DNA of 64,000 bases from Apoderus coryli (lineage: Eukaryota; Arthropoda; Insecta; Coleoptera; Attelabidae). The position numbers and the translations under genes are program-made. The notes under the pieces are model-generated. The model ran no database searches. It was given only the letters and a program-made list of their open reading frames with translations, and was not told the DNA's origin. The DNA is taken from the NCBI GenBank assembly GCA_911728435.2, contig OU452205.1, positions 1,617,760 to 1,681,759 on the forward strand. The letters are read 5' to 3'. Positions 56,820-64,000 of this stretch are shown in pieces (the stretch's first letter is position 1; every line of letters begins with the position of its first letter).

Positions 56820-56949
56820 AAAAAAAAAAAAACTCATATATATATATATATACATGATGTTATTCTTTTTCTTTCATATAATTTTATTCTTTCTTTTCTT
56901 ATTTTCTTATCTCTTTAGTTGAAGCACAAGGCTTCAACAGGGGGGAGAA
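56820..56949 (+). promoter_or_regulatory. 3' untranslated stretch ending in the polypurine tract
   Basis: The stop codon is followed by A and TA runs. The last 11 bases, AGGGGGGAGAA (56939-56949), directly abut the 3' LTR and form the polypurine tract that primes plus-strand synthesis. Confidence 0.9.
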
Positions 56950-57584
56950 TGTTGGAATTCCATATTCTCTCTTTTCATACATTAGCTTTACTTCTGAAGC
57001 GTCCTGTATATTTTGAGTGACGTTAGTAAATTAATATAATATTACAATATTATTCTTCTTCTTTCACGGTTGGCCGTTGAGTTTGATTTGGAGGTATCAA
57101 TGTATGTATGTATCTCAACCCCCTCTTTGCGATTATTGCAGCCTGATCTGAACTCGCCTCAAGCGAAGGTCACAGGTCGTATTACGCAGTCGTCTTGTCG
57201 TCTTCTTATTGTACTGTTGTGTTCTAGTTCACCACACAGAAAGTGGTAATTCCCCTAATTCTAACGTCTAACAGATTGGCGTGCTTTTTATAATAATTAC
57301 AGTTCGCAATAAATGCATTATTACTAAATAATACTCTTTCTTTCTTATCGTATTCAATTCACGTAGTGAAGTGGGTAAAGTTCTCAAAATACGTGTAATT
57401 TAATTTACGTATAATTTCTGTTTAAATGTACTTACCTATTATAAAACAATGTTTATTAGTTAGTTAACACAAAAATTGATGTAGTGAAGTGAATAAATAG
57501 TGGAACGTTCAATAGTTAATTAAATTCTTTGTCTTTTATTAAAGTAAACTAATTACAAAATCCTTTATACAGTCAGTCTCTCCA
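56950..57584 (+). repeat. 3' LTR of the BEL/Pao element
   Basis: 635 bp, TGTTGGAATTCC to CTCTCCA. It carries the same AATAAA (about 57308-57313) for 3' end formation of the element's RNA. It is followed immediately by the CCCAC target duplication. Confidence 0.95.
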
Positions 57585-57589
57585 CCCAC

Positions 57590-59689
57590 ACATTACGCAA
57601 TATAGTTACAGATATAAATGATTAGGTACTTGATATTCCAAAAAATGTAATTTATTCAACTTCCACAATAATATAACAATTAAGGTTTGTTAAATCCTTT
57701 TTATCAGATATTTAGTTAATTATACACTGTCCTGATGATGCGAAATGATAAAAAAATGATAAAATATTAGTATTTGAAGTGAGGAATTAATCAAGAGACC
57801 ACATAATAAAGTCGACGTTAAGTTTTAGGCTTATCCGTTGTTTTTTGCGAAAAGTAAAAACGTTAGTGTTGCAAAAAAAAACTATCACAGTCTCTAGTTA
57901 TACATTTTTGGCATTAAATCCCACATAGTATTTCATACATTTTAGAGGAAATTCCGGTAGCTGCTATAGCGACCTGCACTTGACTGGAGCCATAAATATT
58001 AAGGACACATTGCTTTTCAGTTCAAAATGTACATAAAATATGGTGGCTTTTCGCTTATATTTTAGGTTCTATTTAAAGTAATAAATAATCGGTAATATGT
58101 ATTGTGAATACTTACCCTTATATAAAAAGGAGTTTCCACATCGAAAAGATCATTGGCCTATAACGTCTTATCAATTATGAACTAACATGCTCTTTGCAGC
58201 TTAGATTTTTGTAAAGTAACCATCCAAATTAGGGTTAGGTTAAGATTTCTTAAAGATCAGACATAGTATATTTAATATAAGAGCGGTCGCAGCACCCTGG
58301 GGCACCTCACACTCGTTCGATGCATTTGCCAACATACTGTCTTCTACCCATCAAATCTAATAAAGTTATAGAAAATTCCGCTAAAATCCATGTTACTCAC
58401 CTTTGCCAACGATACATCCACATTACGTAAGCCCCGTCTTAAGCCTTCTAAACATCTATACACTGCTATCATTTTAAAACTTCTAGGGAACTTCAAAACC
58501 ATTGATGGTTGATTTGGTGTTCCAGTTGACAATTGATTTAATCTATGATATAAGCAAGAACGTATTTTTGCTTTGTATGTTCTTCTTAATTCATTGTTTT
58601 ATTTTATATGCATTAGTTTATTGAAATGTGTTTTTGGATAGTTTTGTCTTTCTCAATAAGAACTTCAGCTTCGTATAATAGACATTATGCGAACAACAAG
58701 CTGATTGGCAATGGGATGGGGCTCAGAACGCGTTTGTGAAAAAGTTGGGAAACCCTGACCGTTCGGCACACGGTTTGCGATGTGGTCGTGGTTCTGACTG
58801 TGTTCGCCATAATGTTAACGTCTATACGAAGCTTTATACTTCATTATGAAAATACATTTTGTTCATTCCGTTATAATTAATTATTTTTATCAAAAAGTTA
58901 AGCAATAATCACAAAAATAATATTAAATCTTTCTCAAAACAAGTTTCTAACAACAAAATTCTAATACATATATACATGTTTTACCTTTTATTCTAAAAAA
59001 TGACTTCCCGCTAATAACAATCACCTAAGTATGCTTTAACTTCTTTTTCATTCAAATTTAACTATGTTTATTTTCTCCTAATAACATTTTCTTCCATAAA
59101 ATTAACAAAATTGATACATGTAGGTAGTTTAGGAACAATATTATTTTCTTAAAGTCTGAATAAATTAGCCATTCAACTGTTTGAAAACTTACCATAACAA
59201 TTTGTGGCAACATATCCTTATGGTCTATTATGGACCAAAGAATACCACTAGAACAACCAAATTTATCTATTTTACTTTTCGTTATTATGCTAATGAGGAA
59301 AAGATTTGTATTTTTTAAAGATACAAAAATAATAATAAAAAAAAGGAACTAAAATAAACTGAGCATATTTATAAACGCAAACAACTTATTAAGAACAATG
59401 TTTATGATGATATGGTCCATAATTACGTCACATAATTTAACCTTATTAAGATTCCGGAATTCTTTTTATTATCTTTTGATTTGTTTATGTGATAGGTTCT
59501 AACAAATTCATTTACATATTATTAGTAGAGAAAAATTGTTTTTTTAAGGAAATTTAAGAAGACGTAAAATATTTTTATACTTGAGTGATCGATCAATGGT
59601 CGGTCTGAGGAATTTATAATAATACCCCTAGGGTCTTTATAATACCGAGATGATTTTGTCATAGAGAATGCCGAAAGCGTGTTGCTTGG
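57590..59689. other. No recognised gene
   Basis: The minus-strand frame at 58344-58532 and other short frames have no motif. The GC-richer piece 58690-58810 (GGGGCTCAGAACGCG, CGGTTTGCGATGTGG) may be old repeat debris. Confidence 0.4.
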
Positions 59690-59880
59690 GCTATTATTAT
59701 CCTTCAGCAACTCGCTTGAAGGATTTTTCATGACAAAATTTTGAATATTTATCAAGGCCCGAGGAGTATTCGATAAGATAATTTTTTACTTTGTAGATAT
59801 CAAAAATTTGATTGTCAATCTGACGTTTAATAATTTTCAATACAAAATGTTTTAGTTTTAATCAAACAAATATTATTCAT

Positions 59881-60106
59881 TGAGAGAGAGAGATGTTTTT
59901 GAGCCATCTAGCATCTCTCTCTCAATCAATTCTCGTGCTAGTATAAGCTCTTTGTAAATGTTGGAAGTTTGGGTCACACTGCCTGCCGATCACCACTGAT
60001 GAGTCGTGGATCGACGAGACGGGCGTCTGGTGAAGGCATGGTAGTGTGAAACAAATTTCCAACATAACTTAAAGTCTTGTTGCTTTATGTAACAAGCAAT
60101 TCTTAT
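59881..60106 (+). mobile_element. 226-bp insertion bearing a hammerhead ribozyme, with 11-bp target duplication
   Basis: Copy A of the Crypton-like element has one ATATTATTCAT (on its complement) where copy B has two, at 59870-59880 and 60107-60117, with 226 bp between them. The interval is therefore an insertion with a clean 11-bp target duplication, of the size made by target-primed or similar retrotransposition. The insertion begins with a GA-rich 12-bp stem (GAGAGAGAGATG paired with CATCTCTCTCTC at about 59912-59923). It then holds the ribozyme hairpin (59958-60065) and ends TAACAAGCAATTCTT. There is no coding frame and no clear pol III box. Metazoan retrozymes and Penelope-like elements carry similar ribozymes. 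Confidence 0.8.
59958..60065 (+). ncRNA. Type I hammerhead ribozyme, probably inactivated (A14 to G)
   Basis: Core CTGATGA at 59996-60002. Stem II is GTCG (60003-60006) with CGAC (60012-60015) and a 5-base loop. Then GAGA at 60016-60019 stands where GAAA is expected. A 3-bp stem III, ACG/CGT (60019-60021 with 60024-60026), is closed by two bases. The cleavage triplet is GTC (60025-60027). Stem I is TCACCA (59990-59995) with TGGTGA (60028-60033), followed by an internal loop and more pairing out to 59958 and 60065, so the two outer arms are exactly 38 nt each. A very short stem III is typical of Penelope-like and retrozyme hammerheads, which often act as dimers. Position 14 is G (60018) in place of the invariant A, so this copy is unlikely to cleave well. 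Confidence 0.85.
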
Positions 60107-60119
60107 ATATTATTCATTT

Positions 60120-61145
60120 TTATTTAAAACTACAGTTGTGAAAAGTACAATTGGTAAATGTTAAATTGGAAGAAGAGTTTGCTGAAGTTGACGGATTGTT
60201 AATTTCCACTGTTGAAGAAATTCCTCGCATGGTGTTGATTATTTCACCATGGCGTTCTTGGTTAATATTCAAGTACGGTTTAATTGAATTAGAGCTGCTA
60301 TGTCCTGTTATTTTTATTAATTGCTGTTCATGAATTCCTTTATTTGCCAAATGGCTAACTGCAGTTGATATGCTGATATGTTCTTGCCTACCGGTATATT
60401 ATCAAACCATGTGTCAATTTCGGATTTCCGGAAACGATTTGATCTCAAGAATAGGCGACTGGAAGTAATATTTTTCCCCCTTTTGGACAATAATTTATGG
60501 AATATCCGAACAGGGCATGCACTTTCGTTTGCCACTTACTATTTGTACAACTTTTCGATCCTCCTTGGCATGTTTTACTGAATATTGGATTGTATTCAAT
60601 TCTGTTGGTTGGCGTTCCAACATTATTTTTCTCAATCGTGAAATAATCTATAAGGCAATCAGCTGGTTCACCACCTCGCCAAGCTAACTCAACAGCTACA
60701 ATATGGTAAAAAAATTTTTGTAAACCTTCTGGTGTACATTCATCTCATAATCTAATGATTCTAGCGAAATCACTTGAACTCAAATTTTTGCATTTCTTGC
60801 ATCTCGTGCATTTTTGAATATCACACTGGTAAACGGGTCGAATACAATTTTGAAGTCATTGAAGTATTTTTCTTGGAGTAGCCTACTCGTAGTATTCCAA
60901 ATTGTTTTTACAGTTGCTTCTTTATATTCAGTTCCGTCAGCTCTCATATTTACCGCATAATCTTTCAATATATTAGCCAAATTATGCAAACTCGTTTCAG
61001 CATTCAGTTCGTATTCTCTGGTCGCACAAAACTCGAGAAATATTTTCCATACATATTTTTCTGATTTGATTGTATTTTCTGGTATATTATTAGATATAAT
61101 ATCATTAATTGCATCGTTAGATGCAATACCAAATCTTCGCGACAT
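60120..61145 (-). pseudogene. Tyrosine recombinase (Crypton-type), decayed
   Basis: The gene starts at ATG 61145 and is open for 121 codons as an N-terminal SAM-like/core-binding region (EKYVWKIFLEFCATREYELN). After a frameshift near 60790 comes SSSDFARIIRL, a stop, and ELAWRGGEPADCLIDYF (about 60690), where RGGE carries the first catalytic Arg. NRIEYNPIFSKTCQGGSK follows. A second shift near 60540 gives ACPVRIFHKLLSKRGKNITS and TWFDNIPVGKN. The segment expected to carry the H-x-x-R box appears deleted before TAVSHLANKGIHEQQLIKIT. The last catalytic block GHSSSNSIKPY (about 60285), with the presumed nucleophile Tyr, remains, followed by an Asn/Cys-rich tail (SNLTFTNCTFHNC). KIAA1958-like host proteins share this fold, but the lesions argue for a dead transposon. 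Confidence 0.75.
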
Positions 61146-61310
61146 TTTTAAACCAGTTGTCAGTTTGACGTTTAATTATTTTTTAATAAAAAAAACACCA
61201 AACTGAAAACACCACATGTAGGGTATTATCGCTGTAATCCAGAGGTGATTGGATGAAATTTGACACATGACTTAAAATTAAGTAATTTGATTACTATATT
61301 TAGTAAAAAA

Positions 61311-62548
61311 TGATCAATAAAATAGGAACGTAACACATGAAAGGTCGATCAGACTTCGATCAGGTTAAGCTAGGAGACCACGTCTCAACTTCGCCTTTTG
61401 TGTTACATTTACAATTCACAATAAAGTCATTTATTATTATTATTATTATTATTAAATATAACCTCAGGACTTGCCGAACATTTTGTAGAGACCGAACACA
61501 AAATTATAATCGAAAATTGAACGAATAAATCCTTAATCAACGTAAAATCAGAGTGTCGATAGAAAATTTCACATAACCAATAAACTTTAATCGCGATACG
61601 GGTTTATATTTGGATCCATTTGGCATAGCGAGTTGTTACATTAAATAAATATAACCAAATACAAATTGAGGACAGAAAAATAACTCCAACCTAAGATACT
61701 TCATAAAACAAGACTAATACAGCAGGGTTTCTTCATTGCATGCTATTTATCTAAACTATATAACCCGCTTGTCACACAACAATCAACTCCTTTGTCTCAG
61801 AGAGAAAGAGACGACTCCATATATAGTCATAATGAAATGCGATATTGCTGCTTAAAGTATAAGAGAGTATAGCTAAGGAAAGGCGTCATCATCGCCGTTG
61901 TCGTGATAAAGTAACCGAAATTCGTGATGATGGTTACCTCAAAGAGAATATCTTTATACAGAGTGTTGTCGTTTACTGCTAAGCGGCTTAAAATGTTCGA
62001 ATAATTTTATTTTACGAAAGCGGTTGCCGCGTTTTTTTTTATAGACCTAATATAATTTACAATAAGTTTTTGAAATTTGTTCTCCTTCTCAAAAATTAAT
62101 AAGATAACAAAGATTTAGCACCAATGATTATTTATTCATTAGAAACGTAAGCAAAAATTATGAATCCCACTTAGATAAAGATTATTAAAACGAGGAAGCA
62201 TTTTTAAGTCCGTGGCGTAGCGGATAAGGGTAGTTAATGAAAATGCAATATTTCTCAGATCTATCAAATAATTTGTTTATGCTTTTTCCCTGGGGGACAG
62301 GTCAAATTGACATTTTTAATGTTCACAATGGTTCAATAAAGTTATACATACATTAGAACATCAAAAATGTAAATTGTTTGTGTAAATATTGTAGTCTTTG
62401 AAGAAGGGAATAGAGTTAGACCCGAAGGTCTGGCGTAGCGAAAAAAGAGTTTTTTTTTATCAAAAGCCCTATGAACGACGTCCCAATAACTTCGAAGATT
62501 CTATAATCTGAGCGCCCAAAAGAAAATCAATAATTACGAATTACTATA
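61311..62548. other. No recognised gene; one retroelement-like tail
   Basis: CAATAAAGTCATT followed by ATTATTATTATTATT (61420-61455) looks like the 3' end of a plus-strand retroelement. The 60 bases before it (CGATCAGACTTCGATCAGG) could belong to its 3' region. A tRNA box-A-like GTGGCGTAGCGG at 62211 has no matching box B. Confidence 0.4.
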
Positions 62549-63248
62549 CACACATCGCCAAAATTCTTGGACCCCTCTTATTTTTTTCAAAATCAGACAC
62601 TATTATGGTTTTAAGTCAAGAAATTTATTACAAAGTACATTTAATTTGGTTATGTATCCAATGGAAATTGGCTCCAATTTGATTTCGGAGAAATAATGGG
62701 TTCAATAATCTTTCGAACATATCTATCCCATGTCATAGTGTTTGGACTGGGAATAAGCTGCGTACAACGACCATGCATTATGCCTTTCCAAAACCTTAGT
62801 GTTACTCCTTGGTATGGAAGGACTTCTCTGGCCAAAGATAGTCTTTCTGGTCGCCCTGGTCCCCTCCAAACTCTGTGTCGCCGACTATCACTAATTAAAC
62901 AAAATCTGGTGTTACTGTGCCCCTTGTAGACGAGCGGCTATGTCTGGGAAGTAACCTAGGTACTCTTAATAGTCTCCTAGATCGCAAATTGGCTCCAGAA
63001 AGTCTCCGCCGTATTGTGGTACTGGTACTGTGGTATTTAGCGACCATACGTTCTGCTAAAGTTACCCTAGGACGCCCAGTTGCATGTTTCCTGTCAATGC
63101 TGTTAGTTTCCTGGTACAAACGCACTATTCTGATAACTGAAGCGCGGGGAATCCCTAGTCTATCCGCGATTCGATGACTCGGCAGACCCTCATCATGCAA
63201 AGTCACTATTCTTGCTCTATTGAATACTGAAATTCTATTGCCAAGCAT
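62549..63248 (-). pseudogene. Tc1-type transposase, internally deleted
   Basis: The minus strand frame from 63248 encodes an N-terminal paired-type helix-turn-helix (FNRARIVTLHDEGLPSHRIA, then RASVIRIVRLYQ and a GRPRVT hinge) and RRRLSGANLRSRRLLRVPRL. Near 62900 reading jumps straight to TRFCLISDSRRHRVWRGPGR, which in Tc1 proteins follows the first catalytic Asp, and continues VLPYQGVTLRFWKGIMHGR and TWDRYVRKIIEPI to a stop near 62648. The block containing the first Asp, and the second and third acidic residues, are absent. A possible terminus TACACACATCGCCAAAATTC lies at 62547, with no partner to the right. It is unrelated in sequence to the 35.1-kb Tc1 element. Confidence 0.85.
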
Positions 63249-64000
63249 AATTGCAAAGAAAAATTCAACACTCTAAATCGATATCAACCACATTTTAAAC
63301 ATTGATATCTAAAATTGTGAGAAATTGTTTTTGTCAGCATTTTTAGATATCGGTGAAATAAATAAAGATTAAATGCACAATAAAGCAGCCATGAGAAATA
63401 TTTCGTTTTAAAATTTACGAGAGGCCAAATCTGGCTTACTTAATTTGAATTGTATCTTTTAGACTTTGCGATCACTATTTGTATGTAAATATGTATGTAG
63501 CGACATCTAGTCCTTAACAGATAACATGCTGTATGAACGCAAATGAAAAGTTTTCACCAGCCTGACGAAATAATAATTTTAGAATGACGTTTAGACAAAG
63601 CAACTCTATAGCTCTTTTCAGGTTGAATCATGCAAGTTCTGGACATATTTTGAAAGTTGTTCATAAAAGTACCTGAAAAAGGCAACAGCGGCTAGTAACA
63701 TATAGTCGTACTAAAAAAACTTAAATGAAACTACACATTGTTCTGTTGTTGCTTAAGCAACATAATAATAAACAAAACTTGCATAATCTGTAACTATATT
63801 TGTTTTTATTATTGATTAAAAACCTGATGATGAAACTATAGTCTCAAAACGTGTTTGGCAGATTTACAATGTAAAATACAATATGGTGCGGAGCTGACGT
63901 ATTTTATTTGATATATTATCACACTCCTCTTCGACATGGATTATTTTTTATTTCAACCAAAATGTCGATTTGATTCCAGGCCTCAATCCAAAAGTTTAGT
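63249..64000. other. No recognised gene
   Basis: AT-rich. A CTGATGATGAAAC motif followed by TCTCAAAACGTG lies at 63824-63853, another variant of the recurring CTGANGA-hairpin-GAAAC pattern. Confidence 0.4.

Larger units (their letters stand above)
50591..57589 (+). mobile_element. Full-length BEL/Pao LTR retrotransposon with 5-bp target duplication
   Basis: The 7-kb element has identical-length LTRs (635 bp), a primer-binding region, a single intact gag-pol frame and a polypurine tract. The target duplication CCCAC is present at 50591-50595 and 57585-57589, with element ends TG...CA between. LTR divergence is three substitutions in 635 bp (about 0.5%), so the insertion is young. With no disabling lesion visible, it could be autonomous. 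It has no second frame of envelope type. Confidence 0.95.
59690..61310 (-). mobile_element. Crypton-like tyrosine-recombinase element (copy B)
   Basis: On the minus strand this 1.6-kb sequence contains a leader (61310-61146), a broken tyrosine recombinase gene (61145-60120) and a 3' region matching copy A to about 59690. It has no evident terminal inverted repeats, consistent with Cryptons, which integrate by recombination. A 226-bp insertion (59881-60106) splits the 3' region. Classification rests on the protein blocks described for the gene. The exact termini are defined only by where similarity to copy A ends. Confidence 0.7.

Noticed and set aside
62205..62290. tRNA-like box A (GTGGCGTAGCGG)
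   Set aside because: No GGTTCGANNCC-type box B at the right distance and no cloverleaf, so no tRNA or tRNA-derived SINE is called.
63824..63853. CTGATGATGAAAC read as a hammerhead ribozyme
   Set aside because: There is no stem II between CTGATGA and GAAA. It fits the separate CTGANGAN-hairpin pattern instead.

Overview
The window looks like a repeat-dense intergenic stretch of a large, AT-rich arthropod nuclear genome, most likely an insect. The grounds are the mix of element families (BEL/Pao LTR retrotransposon, CR1/Jockey-type and RTE-type LINEs, mariner, Tc1, Tigger/pogo-like, DUF4817-type and Crypton-like DNA transposons) and a nuclear mitochondrial insertion that reads as cytochrome b only under the invertebrate mitochondrial code. 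The insect order cannot be settled from the sequence. I found no convincing host protein-coding gene, no canonical tRNA or rRNA gene and no CRISPR array. Almost every reading frame longer than about 60 codons that makes sense is a transposon gene or its debris.

Layout, 0-10 kb: a deletion derivative of a tyrosine-recombinase (Crypton-like) element, a tandem array of about 150-bp units each carrying an inverted repeat, a repeat shared with 41 kb, an RTE-type LINE tail, a palindromic repeat, and two 5'-truncated LINEs (4.9-6.4 and 7.5-8.6 kb). 10-25 kb: sparse sequence with a CGAGA-rich hairpin, mariner debris (14 kb), RTE debris (15.4-16.1 kb), the endonuclease half of a LINE on the minus strand (16.5-17.8 kb), a Tigger-like transposase tail (18.8-19.5 kb) and a DNA transposon with about 450-bp inverted termini (22.7-24.7 kb).

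25-45 kb: a largely featureless stretch, then a hierarchical tandem repeat (32.1-33.8 kb) with a partial copy at 39.0-39.8 kb, a complete but dead Tc1 element with IR/DR ends (35.1-36.7 kb), three foldback elements (37.0-38.2, 42.7-44.1 and 44.6-44.9 kb), two DUF4817-type transposase fragments, and a cytochrome b NUMT (41.1-41.3 kb) inside a repeat. 45-58 kb: two mariner pieces from one subfamily, a LINE tail, and the only intact gene of the window, a 1767-codon BEL/Pao polyprotein between two 635-bp LTRs that differ at three positions and are flanked by a 5-bp target duplication.

58-64 kb: a longer, decayed Crypton-like element on the minus strand, itself interrupted by a 226-bp insertion that carries a nearly complete type I hammerhead ribozyme inside a 108-nt hairpin. 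The deletion copy at 0.3-0.9 kb serves as the unoccupied site and reveals an 11-bp target duplication. A broken Tc1 transposase closes the window.

The strongest candidate for something undescribed is this hammerhead-bearing short insertion. A second is a recurring CTGANGAN-hairpin-GAAAC motif found in several otherwise unrelated repeats. Family names come from recognised motifs, not from database searches.
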